This document shows, one piece after another, positions 8,563 to 17,527 of a stretch of 64,000 nt of DNA. Where the stretch lies: the NCBI GenBank assembly GCA_002408125.1, contig DHQO01000041.1, positions 1 through 64,000 of the forward strand, given 5' to 3'. Position numbers and translations under genes: made by a program. The DNA is from Hyphomonadaceae bacterium UBA5336. Its GTDB lineage: Bacteria; Pseudomonadota; Alphaproteobacteria; Caulobacterales; Hyphomonadaceae. The notes under the pieces were generated by a model. The model saw nothing but the letters and a program-made list of their open reading frames with translations, had not been told where the DNA came from and did not search any database. Within the stretch, counting starts at the first letter, position 1; each line of letters begins with the position of its first letter.

Positions 8563-9504
8563 ATGCCCGACACATATTCGCCCCCCGAAAGCGGTATGGC
8601 CGCAGACCTGCTTGCCGGCCTGACCGCGACGCCAAAGACCATCTCCTCGCGCTGGCTGTATGATCGGCGCGGCTCGGAACTGTTCGAGGAGATCACCGGG
8701 CTGGAGGAATATTATCCCACCCGCACCGAGCATGCGATCTTTCAGGACCATGCCGAAGACATGGCCGAGGCGATCGGTCCTGGTGCGGTTCTGGTCGAGT
8801 ATGGCGCCGGCGCGCTGGTGAAGACCCGGCTGGTACTCGATGCGCTGGAAGCCCCGCGCGCCTATGTGCCGATCGACATTTCCGGCCCCTTCCTGCGCGA
8901 TGCCGCCGCCGGCCTGCAAGCCGATTATCCCGGCCTCGATATCCATCCCGTCGTGGCCGATTTTACCGAGGAAGTGGACCTTTCCGACGCTCCTGGTGCA
9001 GAGGGTGGCCGGGTCGGCTTCTTCCCCGGCTCGACCATCGGCAATCTGGAAAACCATGAGATTGTCGCCTTCTTCCGTGCCGCCCGCTCCAGCCTCGGTC
9101 GGAATGCACGCTTCCTGCTTGGCGTCGACCTGAAGAAGGACCCCGCCATCCTCGTGCCGGCCTATGACGATGCGCGCGGCGTGACCGCGGCTTTCAACCT
9201 GAATCTGCTGGAACGTTTCAACCGCGAACTGGGCACGGATTTCGACGTTTCAGCCTTTGCCCATGAGGCCCGCTGGAACGAGGATGAAGGCCGGATCGAG
9301 ATGCATCTCGTCGCCCGGCGCGACACGAGCGTGCGGCTCGACGGCCATGAGATCACCTTCCGGGCCGGAGAGAGCGTACGCACGGAAATTTCACGCAAGT
9401 TCGAGTTCGCCGCGCTCGACCGCCTGCTCGATCAGGCCGGCTGGCGCAGGGAAAACACCTGGCAGGACGAGAAAGGCTATTTCGCCGTCACGCTTCTGGT
9501 GTGA
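8563..9504 (+). CDS. egtD: L-histidine N-alpha-methyltransferase EgtD
   Basis: A 313-aa SAM-dependent methyltransferase that trimethylates histidine to hercynine, the substrate of EgtB. The DUF2260/EgtD signatures are visible: R-W-L-Y-D-x-R-G-S-E-L-F-E-E-I near the N-terminus, E-Y-Y-P-T-R-T-E, a G-A-G SAM loop in V-E-Y-G-A-G-A-L, and F-F-P-G-S-T-I-G-N. The ATG at 8563 has GAAGGA 5 bp upstream. The frame stays open further upstream only as an antisense-like extension through egtB. Confidence 0.95.
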   Translation: MPDTYSPPESGMAADLLAGLTATPKTISSRWLYDRRGSELFEEITGLEEYYPTRTEHAIFQDHAEDMAEAIGPGAVLVEYGAGALVKTRLVLDALEAPRAYVPIDISGPFLRDAAAGLQADYPGLDIHPVVADFTEEVDLSDAPGAEGGRVGFFPGSTIGNLENHEIVAFFRAARSSLGRNARFLLGVDLKKDPAILVPAYDDARGVTAAFNLNLLERFNRELGTDFDVSAFAHEARWNEDEGRIEMHLVARRDTSVRLDGHEITFRAGESVRTEISRKFEFAALDRLLDQAGWRRENTWQDEKGYFAVTLLV

Positions 9505-9639
9505 ACCCTGCAGCAGTCTCGATTGACTCACCGGCCCCGATAGCCCTTTTTACAGATTGTTAAGGGGGGCGTAGCGTAGGGCGGTCAATGGTGAGGCAAA
9601 CGCAGGACAAAAGTTCCAGGATGCGGGGAGACCGGCATC

Positions 9640-11637
9640 TTGGCTAAGCGATCGCCGTCATCCGACCCGTGGGATGTCCCGATCTGGTTTCTGGTCTGTG
9701 CCGGCAGCCTGGCCATCGTCATGGCCTTTGCCGGCTGGTCGATCGGACTGCCGGACACCCATGCCGGACTGGCCCGTTATGAAGAGGCGCTTTATCGCGC
9801 CTTGTCGGTCAACACATTGTCGGATGCCTATGCCCGTATGGGGGAAGAGGGCGACGTGCAGAACGTCGTGGCGCTCCGGCTGCTTGGCGTGGCGCGCTGG
9901 ATCGGCGCGGTGGTCTTTTTCCTCACCCTGTTCAAGGTGGTCTACCGCCTCTTCCTGGAGAATTTCCTGTCCTGGCGGTGCCGGAACTTCTGGAGCGATC
10001 ATATCGTCATCATCGGCGACCGGCCGATTGCCTATTCCATCGCCGAAGCCGCCGCCGCGATGGAAGATGCCCCGAAAGTGGTGCATTTCGTGCCTGAAGG
10101 CCGGGAGACTACGCGCAATGGCATCCTCACCCTCGACAGCAATCGCGACCTGGAAAGCCTGCTGGACCTCGCCGCCGCCCATCGCGCCCGCTCGCTGGTC
10201 TTTGCGATGGAGGACAATGCGGAATCGGCCGACATGGCCCGCGCCACCTTCCAGTCGCGCGATTTTGCCCGCGCCGCGCTCGAAGCGGCCGGCAGTCAGG
10301 AACTCGGCGATGCCCAGCACCAGGGCCCGCATATCTTCGTCTGCGTCGATGATGGCTGGTTCGAGCATCGCGAAGCGCTGAACTACAATTTCGACCGGCC
10401 CGCAGCGGACAAGAAATTCACCGAAGCCGGCGTGCTCGACAGCGTGGTGGAACTGATCAGCGAGAGCCGGTGCGCCGCGCGCGCCGTGCTGGCGGCCCAT
10501 CCGCTCTATGCGATGGGCGAAGACCATATGCAGCACATTCTGCTGGTCGGTTTCGGCGCCATGGGCCAGGCCCTGCTCACCGAAATCTGCGAAAGCCAGC
10601 GCACCGATCCCTACCGCAAACAGGTCATCTCCATCATCGAGCCCGACGCGTCCAAATGGACCCGGTTCAAGCGCCAGTGCCCGGAATGGGAAGAGGTCTT
10701 CGACGGCCATTTCCATGACGTGCGTCTCGACCAGCCAGATGCCGACCTGTCGGACCTGTTCAAGCGCATGGACAAGCACCCGGTCACGGCGGCCTATGTG
10801 GCAACCGGCGAGGATCTCGACCCGCCCATCGCCGCGGCCCAGCTGAAACAGCTCATCGCCTGGCAGATCGAGGACAAGGTGCTTCAGCGCGAGCGCGTGG
10901 CCTTCCCGATCTTCACCTGCGTGCGCGGCGGCGGCACGACGGAAGAAGACGCCGCGCCGGACACGCTCGCGCCCGGCGACATGCCGATCCAGGCCTTCGG
11001 CACCTGGGACGAGATCGTCCAGGCGTCGCGCGTGCTTGAGAAAGAACCCGATCTCGCCGCCTATCGCGTCCACAGCGTGCACAATGATCTCTACAGCCAG
11101 ACCCCGCCGACAAACTGGAGCCAGGTGCGCGAGGTGAACCGCTATTCGAGCCGTTCGGCGGCAGCCTTCGTGCCGACCCTGCTGCATGCAGCAGGCTTCG
11201 ACCTCACCCCCTGGATCAAGGCATCGGGGCGGATGCCGTCTCCCAATACGCTGCCAAGTCTCGGAGCGGACCGGTCCCTCGCCGAGGATCTCACCGAGCG
11301 CGTCCTGCTCGCCCGGCTGGAGCATATCCGCTGGTGCGCGGAGCGGCGCCTGCGTGGCTTCCGCTACAATGCCGTGCGCGATGATGCCGCCAAACACCAT
11401 CCCGATCTCGTGGGCTTCGATGCCCTGCCGCTGAAGTCACGGATCTACAATCTCAAATATATTCTCACCCTGTCGCAACGCCTGCAGTCTGAAGGCAGTG
11501 ATGTCGTGATCCCGCCGCGCGCAGCGGCCCCGCGCGCCCTGGTGCGGCCGGTTGACCTCCTGCTCCTGCAAGAAGCGGGCATGCTGACCGTCACTGTCCG
11601 CACGACGAAAAAGGAGCTGCCCGATGCCCACGTCTGA
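9640..11637 (+). CDS. Membrane protein, Rossmann domains plus RyR domain
   Basis: A 665-aa protein and first gene of a four-gene operon. Two hydrophobic segments lie at about residues 13-35 and 84-105, with a polar loop between them that has no potassium selectivity signature (no TVGYG). Then come two Rossmann-like TrkA-N/RCK-type units, one starting H-I-V-I-I-G at 121-126 and one with a full G-F-G-A-M-G loop at 304-309. The C-terminus (about 550-625) matches the RyR domain: H-I-R-W-C-A-E-R-R-L-R-G-F-R-Y, then H-P-D-L-V-G-F-D-A-L. Such channel-like RCK-RyR architectures are known in bacteria, but their ligand is not. Start is TTG with GGGGAG 9 bp upstream. It overlaps the next gene by 14 bp. 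Function inferred: membrane sensor or gated channel. Confidence 0.8.
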   Translation: MAKRSPSSDPWDVPIWFLVCAGSLAIVMAFAGWSIGLPDTHAGLARYEEALYRALSVNTLSDAYARMGEEGDVQNVVALRLLGVARWIGAVVFFLTLFKVVYRLFLENFLSWRCRNFWSDHIVIIGDRPIAYSIAEAAAAMEDAPKVVHFVPEGRETTRNGILTLDSNRDLESLLDLAAAHRARSLVFAMEDNAESADMARATFQSRDFARAALEAAGSQELGDAQHQGPHIFVCVDDGWFEHREALNYNFDRPAADKKFTEAGVLDSVVELISESRCAARAVLAAHPLYAMGEDHMQHILLVGFGAMGQALLTEICESQRTDPYRKQVISIIEPDASKWTRFKRQCPEWEEVFDGHFHDVRLDQPDADLSDLFKRMDKHPVTAAYVATGEDLDPPIAAAQLKQLIAWQIEDKVLQRERVAFPIFTCVRGGGTTEEDAAPDTLAPGDMPIQAFGTWDEIVQASRVLEKEPDLAAYRVHSVHNDLYSQTPPTNWSQVREVNRYSSRSAAAFVPTLLHAAGFDLTPWIKASGRMPSPNTLPSLGADRSLAEDLTERVLLARLEHIRWCAERRLRGFRYNAVRDDAAKHHPDLVGFDALPLKSRIYNLKYILTLSQRLQSEGSDVVIPPRAAAPRALVRPVDLLLLQEAGMLTVTVRTTKKELPDAHV

Positions 11638-13405
11638 CCTGCTGACCTACGGCAACGGCCATGCGCTGGTGCGGTTCAACGAGGACGCACCGCGCCGGTT
11701 CAGCCCGGATACGTCCTATATCTCCATCGCCGTGCGCCGGATCAGCCTGCGCAAGGGACGGATCAATCTCGCCAAGTTCGGGCCCTATCTCTTCGGCGTG
11801 CTCGGCCAGACCAATTTCGATGCCCAGACCAAGCTGGCCGGGGTATTCTCCCCGGCGGTCGAGGACGCCCTGATGGCCGGCGCCAGCACCCAGATCGGCT
11901 CACAGGTCGGCGCGCCGATCTATGGCGACAGTGCCCCGGTGATGGACGAAGCCGATCTCGACGTCCCGCCGCCGCCGATCCAGGCGGAGAGCTTTCGCCG
12001 GCTCGACCGCGTCCTCCTGATCGACAAGCAGCTGACACCGCGCCTCGTCTATCGCGGCGAGGGTCCGCTGCAGCTCGGCTTTGGCGGCGTGGTGCAGAAG
12101 GACTATCTTGCCGACACGTTCGGCGTGCTCGAAGCGGTGGTGAAATCCCCGGTCGCCCAGTTCGTCTCCTCGACCAATCCGGCCATCGGGCAGGCGGCCA
12201 ACATGCTGGATGTCGCCACCACGGTGCATCGCGCCTTCAATCGCCTCGCGGACCGCAACGGGGTGGAGCGGCTCGCGCTGCTCGACCTCGACATCCGCAC
12301 CCTCTTTGACGAAACTGGCCTGCCGCGCGCGGGCAACTATGCCCTCATCGCCCGAGAGGATGTGCCGGCGGGCATGTCGGTCGACCGCCAGACCGGCCAG
12401 ATCCTGACCAGCCGCGGCAATGATTATGACGATGCACCCTATGTGGTGTTCGACCTGCGCTGCGAGGACACCCGCCCGGACTGGGGCAGCGTACCGGAAG
12501 TCAACTCCGCCTGGCGCACGCTGGAAAACCAGGTGATGACCGGCGAGACCCAGGGCGCGCTGGAATCCTTCCGCCGCGCGGTCTATCTCTGCCCCGATCT
12601 CGTGCCGGCTGACAGCGAACGCCTGTTCAAGGCCGCCCGGCGCAAGCTCGGCCCGCTTCTGAACAATGCCGAGAGCTTCAGCTTCGCCAGCCGCCTCGGC
12701 AATGTCGCTCAGGCCCTGAAGCAGACCTATGACCAGATCAAGGACGCCCCCGTTGTCACCGAGATGCGCGATGAGTGGGCGCGCTTCCATCGGTGCCACC
12801 AGATCATGCGCGTGAATGAGGGTGGTTTTGTCGACCATCCCGACGATCCGGGCGGAGCGACCAATATGGGCGTCACCCAGCGCACCTATAATGAATGGCG
12901 CCAGCGCAATCACCGCCCGACCCGCAGCGTGCGCGACATTGAAGAAGTCGAGGTCCAGCAGATCTATTATGAGGGGTATTGGCGGGCCGGCTATTGCCAC
13001 AAGATGCCCGACGATGCCTCCGCGCTCGTCCTGTTCGATGCCTGCGTGAACCATGGCCACCGCCCGGCCATGACCTTCATCCAGCGCGGTGCGGGCATCC
13101 CATCGGCCTCTGTCGACGGGATCTATGGCCCACAAACCGATGCCGCCATACGTGCCACCGATCCACCGCTTCTGGTGCGCCGGGCGCTGGATGCCCGCTG
13201 GGCCTATTTCGAACGCATCATGGAGCGCAATCCGCGGCTTGAAAGCTTCCGCCGCGGCTGGCGCAACCGGGTCGACCTGATGCGCCGGATCTCCTTCCAG
13301 TGGGCCAGCGGCCAGGAAAGCATCAGTGAAGGGCTCGAACCGCTTTCGCCCGAGGAAATCGCCGCACCCGTCTTCGGTGGCCTGACAGGGGAGGCGCGCT
13401 CATGA
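11624..13405 (+). CDS. Unknown domain fused to GH108 lysozyme-like domain
   Basis: A 593-aa protein. Residues 1 to about 380 match nothing I recognise; they are mixed alpha/beta with a proline run (V-P-P-P-P-I) near 113. Residues about 385-500 are a glycoside hydrolase 108 (ZliS/TtsA-like) domain: N-E-G-G-F-V-D-H-P-D-D-P-G-G-A-T-N-M-G with likely catalytic Glu399, then Q-I-Y-Y-E-G-Y-W and A-L-V-L-F-D-A-C-V-N-H-G. A PG_binding_3-like tail (R-A-L-D-A-R-W-A-Y-F-E) follows to about 570. I see no signal peptide or transmembrane helix, which is odd for a muralytic enzyme. The gene overlaps both neighbours (14 and 4 bp). It could act after membrane damage or exit through a partner. Confidence 0.78.
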   Translation: MPTSDLLTYGNGHALVRFNEDAPRRFSPDTSYISIAVRRISLRKGRINLAKFGPYLFGVLGQTNFDAQTKLAGVFSPAVEDALMAGASTQIGSQVGAPIYGDSAPVMDEADLDVPPPPIQAESFRRLDRVLLIDKQLTPRLVYRGEGPLQLGFGGVVQKDYLADTFGVLEAVVKSPVAQFVSSTNPAIGQAANMLDVATTVHRAFNRLADRNGVERLALLDLDIRTLFDETGLPRAGNYALIAREDVPAGMSVDRQTGQILTSRGNDYDDAPYVVFDLRCEDTRPDWGSVPEVNSAWRTLENQVMTGETQGALESFRRAVYLCPDLVPADSERLFKAARRKLGPLLNNAESFSFASRLGNVAQALKQTYDQIKDAPVVTEMRDEWARFHRCHQIMRVNEGGFVDHPDDPGGATNMGVTQRTYNEWRQRNHRPTRSVRDIEEVEVQQIYYEGYWRAGYCHKMPDDASALVLFDACVNHGHRPAMTFIQRGAGIPSASVDGIYGPQTDAAIRATDPPLLVRRALDARWAYFERIMERNPRLESFRRGWRNRVDLMRRISFQWASGQESISEGLEPLSPEEIAAPVFGGLTGEARS

Positions 13406-16317
13406 ACCCACCCAGCGAAACTGACCTCGCCGAATTTGCCGCCGTGCGCGATGAAGTGCTCGCCATGGGCCGGGAGGCCGAGCGCATCAAGGTCATCGAG
13501 CAGATAACCCGGCTGGTCGATGAGGCCGACGATCTGGGCGCGCTCGGCGCCACAGAGATCCTCAAGATCGCAACCCATTTGCAGACGCGCCGCGCCTTCG
13601 CCCTGCTGCTCATTCTCTGCCTGCTGGCCGGCCGTTCGGGCCTGTCCACGCCGGAACTAAAGCAGAAGGAGGTTCAGGCGCTGATCGAGCTTGGCCGCCT
13701 GCGCGAGGCCATCCGCGAGGCCTCGGCCCTGGCGGACGCGACCTTCATCCATCCCGAAGACCCCGAGCAAGACCCGGCCCGGCTGAAGATCTGGAAGTCG
13801 GCCATGGGCAATATCGGCCGGGCCTACAAGCAGGCCTATGTCAATTCGGCGCATGCGGGGCGCATGCCCGACCCGGTGGACCTGCGCGAAGCCGCCGACG
13901 CCTATCTCGATGTCTGGGCGCGCGGCCAGGACGCCTCCTCGACCTACCACGCCATCAATGCCGCCGCACTGATCTCGCGTGCCGCCCGCGATGGAGCGGC
14001 GGGTGTGTCTGGGGCCGGCTGGGCGCGCGATGAGATGGCCCGGAACCTCGCGACAAAGATCCTCGACATCCATCGCGATGACCTGATCAAGGCTCTGTCG
14101 GATGGTTCAGCACCCGGCGATATCTGGACACTGGCAACCTGTGGCGAAGCCTATCTTGTACTCGACCTGATGGAAGATGCCGCGCGCTGCTATGGCGCTT
14201 ATGCCGGCAATCCGGCCAGTACGGCCTTCAGCCTCGCCTCCTCGCTGCGCCAGCTTGAGGAGATCTGGGGCCTGTCGGGCGAGGACCGCACCGAGGGCGG
14301 CGCGATTGTGCGCGTCCTGAAAGCGGCCCTCCTCAATCTCGACGCCGCACCCGACAGTGCTGGCAAGCCGCCCGCCCAGATCGTGCAGACCGACAATGTC
14401 AATCTCAGCGTCAAGGAAGCCCGGCTCATTGAATCCGACCTGTCGAGCGCCGCCACCGAGGGCGCGCCGACCGCGGCCGGCTTCGAGGCCTATTTCGGCA
14501 AGCGCGGCGCTGGCCGGGCCGCCGGCGCCATGGTGGACATCGAACGCCTGGCCGGCGCCATGCGCCGGTCGCGCTCGCTATGCGCCATCGAGACCGTCAC
14601 CCATGGCGGCTGGCAGCGCATCGGCACCGGCTTCGTCGTCGATGGCGAAGTGCTCAATCCAGACTGGGCCGGCCGGTCGCTGATCGTCTCCAACCACCAT
14701 GTCACTTCGGGCGGGGATGCGACCCTGTCGTCGTCCTTCCAGCGCTGCCGGGCAGTGTTCGTCGATCTCGATCCGCTCGACGATACCGAGGCGAGCTATA
14801 CGGTGGAGTTCTCCGGCGTGCTCTGGGAAAGCAATGAAGCCAGTCACGATGTCGCCGTGCTCGTGCCCGATGGCGGCCTGCCGGGCCAGGCCGTGGCGCT
14901 CGGCACCAATGACATCTCCGAATACCTGCCCAAACGCCGTCCGGTCGAGCAGGACGGCACGGACATGCATGTCGTGATCCTCGGCTTTCCGGGTGGCGGC
15001 AAGCTCAGCTATTCCTTCGGCGACGAGATGCTGCTCGACCATGATGCCTGCGAGCCGGGCCGCGCCGTGCGCCCGCCGCTCAGGCTCGACGGCCGGCCGA
15101 TCCACCTGCACTATCGCACGCCCAGCATGCCTGGCAGTTCCGGCAGCCCGGTCTTCGAGGCCGGCACCTGGAAGCTGGTCGGCGTGCATCATCGCGGCAT
15201 GCCCGAATGCCCGCGCCTGTCGCCGAAATCGGCCACATACGAAGCCAATGAAGGCATCTGGATCCCTTCCATCCGCGCAGCCATCGAGGCCGCGGGCAAA
15301 GGCCCGGATGCAGAGTTCTTCACCCTCGCCACCGCCGCCCGGCAGGCGGTGATCGCCACGGGCGGGGCCGGCGCCATGGGCGATGTCGCCAAGCAGATCT
15401 TCGCCAAGCCCATCGGTAATGGCAGCGCGACTCCCGCGCCTGCCGTTCCCGAAGCCCGTCAGGGCCTGCCCGGCCATTACATCGCCTACAAGGAAGACCA
15501 GTCCGACGTGCAGCGGCTCTACCTGCGCAAGGGCCTCTATGAGGGCGACATGGAGACCTTCCGCGCCGCCTCGGCCGGCTTCGAGACGGTGATTGGCGAT
15601 GACAACCGCATGCAGGTCCAGCACACCACAGCCGATCCGTTCCGGATGATCTGCTCCCTCGTCATCCGACAGAAGGGCGGCTTTACCAATTACGGCACCG
15701 GCTTCCTGATCGGGCGGCGCACGCTGATCACGGCGGGGCACTGCCTGCATGGCTATCCCGGTGCGCCGGAGGTCGAGGCGATCGAGATCCGCCCGGCCCG
15801 GTCCGGCGTGATGGAGCCCTTCGCAGAGCGGTTCGGGATTATTCTCGGCCAGCGCTTTTCGGTCCATCCGGCCTGGTCGGAGCGGTTCGACCCGCTTTTC
15901 GACATGGGCGCGATCCATCTGGGACAGGATATCGGCGATGTCCTTGGCTGGTTCCGGGTCGGGGCGCTGAACCCGACCTCGCTGACCCATCGCTGGGCCC
16001 ATGTCACCGGCTATCCGGGCGACAAGCTCTCAGCCCCCGGCCTGCGCGCGCCGATGCGCGCCGCCGAAATGTGGCATCATGCAACCCCGATCGACGCCGT
16101 CACCGCCCGACAGGTTTTCTATCCCGCCGACACCTATGCCGGGCAAAGCGGCGCGCCGGTCTATGTGCTCGACGAGGATGGCCGCGTGCGCGTCATCGCC
16201 ATCCATGCCTATGGCACGGGGTCTGGCGGATCCGCCCATTCTCAGGACAATAATTCCGGCGTGCTCCTGGATGCCTCCATGCTCCAGGTGCTGGCCGACT
16301 GGAGGACCGTACAATGA
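13402..16317 (+). CDS. TRAF-binding/TPR-like protein with two trypsin domains
   Basis: A 971-aa protein. Residues about 1-340 are helical, with repeated L-x-x-A-R/L-x-E-A units and a T-Y-H-A-I-N-A-A-A-L motif resembling the MAP3K TRAFs-binding (TPR-like) domain. Then come two trypsin-fold domains, both with complete triads. The first has His433 (S-N-H-H-V), Asp483 (S-H-D-V-A-V-L) and Ser580 (P-G-S-S-G-S-P). The second has His780 (T-A-G-H-C), Asp834 (F-D-M-G-A-I-H-L) and Ser916 (A-G-Q-S-G-A-P). There is no signal peptide, so it is presumably cytosolic. It overlaps its neighbours by ATGA on both sides. Likely role: regulated proteolysis within the operon's system; target unknown. Confidence 0.8.
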   Translation: MNPPSETDLAEFAAVRDEVLAMGREAERIKVIEQITRLVDEADDLGALGATEILKIATHLQTRRAFALLLILCLLAGRSGLSTPELKQKEVQALIELGRLREAIREASALADATFIHPEDPEQDPARLKIWKSAMGNIGRAYKQAYVNSAHAGRMPDPVDLREAADAYLDVWARGQDASSTYHAINAAALISRAARDGAAGVSGAGWARDEMARNLATKILDIHRDDLIKALSDGSAPGDIWTLATCGEAYLVLDLMEDAARCYGAYAGNPASTAFSLASSLRQLEEIWGLSGEDRTEGGAIVRVLKAALLNLDAAPDSAGKPPAQIVQTDNVNLSVKEARLIESDLSSAATEGAPTAAGFEAYFGKRGAGRAAGAMVDIERLAGAMRRSRSLCAIETVTHGGWQRIGTGFVVDGEVLNPDWAGRSLIVSNHHVTSGGDATLSSSFQRCRAVFVDLDPLDDTEASYTVEFSGVLWESNEASHDVAVLVPDGGLPGQAVALGTNDISEYLPKRRPVEQDGTDMHVVILGFPGGGKLSYSFGDEMLLDHDACEPGRAVRPPLRLDGRPIHLHYRTPSMPGSSGSPVFEAGTWKLVGVHHRGMPECPRLSPKSATYEANEGIWIPSIRAAIEAAGKGPDAEFFTLATAARQAVIATGGAGAMGDVAKQIFAKPIGNGSATPAPAVPEARQGLPGHYIAYKEDQSDVQRLYLRKGLYEGDMETFRAASAGFETVIGDDNRMQVQHTTADPFRMICSLVIRQKGGFTNYGTGFLIGRRTLITAGHCLHGYPGAPEVEAIEIRPARSGVMEPFAERFGIILGQRFSVHPAWSERFDPLFDMGAIHLGQDIGDVLGWFRVGALNPTSLTHRWAHVTGYPGDKLSAPGLRAPMRAAEMWHHATPIDAVTARQVFYPADTYAGQSGAPVYVLDEDGRVRVIAIHAYGTGSGGSAHSQDNNSGVLLDASMLQVLADWRTVQ

Positions 16318-16670
16318 GCCAACCTGATGCCGCCACGCGGCTTGCCATTGCCCGCACCGTGCACGAGGCGATCCGTGCCTGGTCTGCCGCACACGGCCAG
16401 AAGCCCCCGCCGCACTGGAAACAGGCCCCGCTCTGGATGAAGGAAAGCACGCTGGAAAGCGTCGATTTCGTGCTCGCCAATCCTGAAGCCAATGACGGCC
16501 ACCAGCACGATCAGTGGATGGAACAGAAAAAGCGCGACGGCTGGAAATACGGCGCGGTCAAGGATGAGGCAAAGAAGACCCATCCCATGATGGTGCCGTT
16601 CGAGGATCTGCCGGACATGGAAAAGCGCAAGGATTCGCTTCTCAAGGCCGTTGTCCTGGCACTGGCTTAG
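16314..16670 (+). CDS. Stand-alone RyR domain protein
   Basis: A 118-aa protein that is almost entirely one RyR domain: an N-terminal helix (V-H-E-A-I-R-A-W), P-P-P-H-W-K at 31-36, H-D-Q-W-M-E-Q-K-K-R-D-G-W-K-Y-G at 65-80, H-P-M-M-V-P-F-E-D-L at 90-99 and a charged R-K-D-S-L-L-K-A-V-V helix. RyR units occur in animal ryanodine receptors and as small bacterial and phage proteins; the bacterial role is not established. It is the last gene of the operon (ATGA overlap) and pairs with the RyR domain at the end of the first gene. cmk begins 62 bp later. Confidence 0.88.
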   Translation: MSQPDAATRLAIARTVHEAIRAWSAAHGQKPPPHWKQAPLWMKESTLESVDFVLANPEANDGHQHDQWMEQKKRDGWKYGAVKDEAKKTHPMMVPFEDLPDMEKRKDSLLKAVVLALA

Positions 16671-16731
16671 CTCGGTTCAACGCGCATTGACGCGGTTGAC
16701 AAGATCGGGCCGGCGGGCAAACCGGGCGCCC

Positions 16732-17358
16732 ATGATCATTGCGATTGACGGAACTGCAGCCTCGGGAAAGGGCACGCTGGCAAAACGCGTGGCAGAGCGC
16801 TACGGGCTGGCCCATCTCGATACCGGCCTGCTTTACCGCGCTGTCGGATGTCTGGGCGGGCGCAGCGATGTCTCCCTCAGCGACGAGGACGCGCTCGCCG
16901 ACCTTGCCGAGGATCTCGATCTCGACGGCTTCGACGAGGAAGAGCTACGCAGTGATGGGGCCGGAGCAAATGCCTCCATCGTGGCGGCCCATCCCAAGGT
17001 CCGCGCGGCCCTCATGGACTATCAGCGCCGCTTCGCCCGCCAGCCCGGCGGCGCGGTGCTCGACGGGCGCGATATCGGCACAGTGATCTGCCCGGACGCG
17101 GATGTGAAGCTCTGGGTGGATGCCGCTGTGGAAGAGCGCGCGCGCCGCCGCCATGCCGAACTCAGCGCCCGGGGCGAGAGCAGTTCCTATGAGATTGTGC
17201 TGAAACAGATGCGCGCCCGCGACGCCCGCGATGCCGCCCGGGCCGATGCGCCGATGGTCAAAGCCGCCGATGCCCACTTGATCGATACCACGTCCATGAC
17301 TATAGAAGCGGCCGTGGAGAGGGCCTGTGAGATTATCGATCGCACAGTCGCCCGTTAG
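16732..17358 (+). CDS. cmk: Cytidylate kinase
   Basis: A 208-aa CMP/dCMP kinase supplying CDP for nucleic-acid and lipid precursors. The P-loop I-D-G-T-A-A-S-G-K-G-T is at residues 5-15. L-D-T-G-L-L-Y-R-A-V follows, then L-D-G-R-D-I-G-T-V-I in the CMP site, and E-x-R-A-R-R-R-H in the lid. The ATG at 16732 gives the canonical M-I-I-A-I-D-G start; upstream in-frame codons are unrelated. cmk followed by rpsA is a widely conserved order. Confidence 0.96.
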   Translation: MIIAIDGTAASGKGTLAKRVAERYGLAHLDTGLLYRAVGCLGGRSDVSLSDEDALADLAEDLDLDGFDEEELRSDGAGANASIVAAHPKVRAALMDYQRRFARQPGGAVLDGRDIGTVICPDADVKLWVDAAVEERARRRHAELSARGESSSYEIVLKQMRARDARDAARADAPMVKAADAHLIDTTSMTIEAAVERACEIIDRTVAR

Positions 17359-17527
17359 AATTTGAGCTGCTCCTAGTGATACCGGCCAGAAGGCCAGGCG
17401 CTAAAACCAAAGGGCGGCACCACGCGAGACATGTTCAACACCAACCCCATGCCGGGCGCATGAGGGAGCTTCGCTGTATTGGCGGGTCTCTCCAGAGCGT
17501 TTGGCGCAACCCAACCGAAAACCCTCT

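Noticed and set aside
9533..9562. TTGACT with TTGTTA as promoter of the RyR operon
   Set aside because: The -10 match is weak and the spacing is 18 bp; not strong enough to list.
9658..11400. 580-codon open frame on the minus strand
   Set aside because: Antisense to the RCK-RyR gene, which has recognisable domains and a ribosome site.
14578..16002. 474-codon open frame on the minus strand
   Set aside because: Antisense to the double-trypsin gene, whose two catalytic triads support the plus strand.
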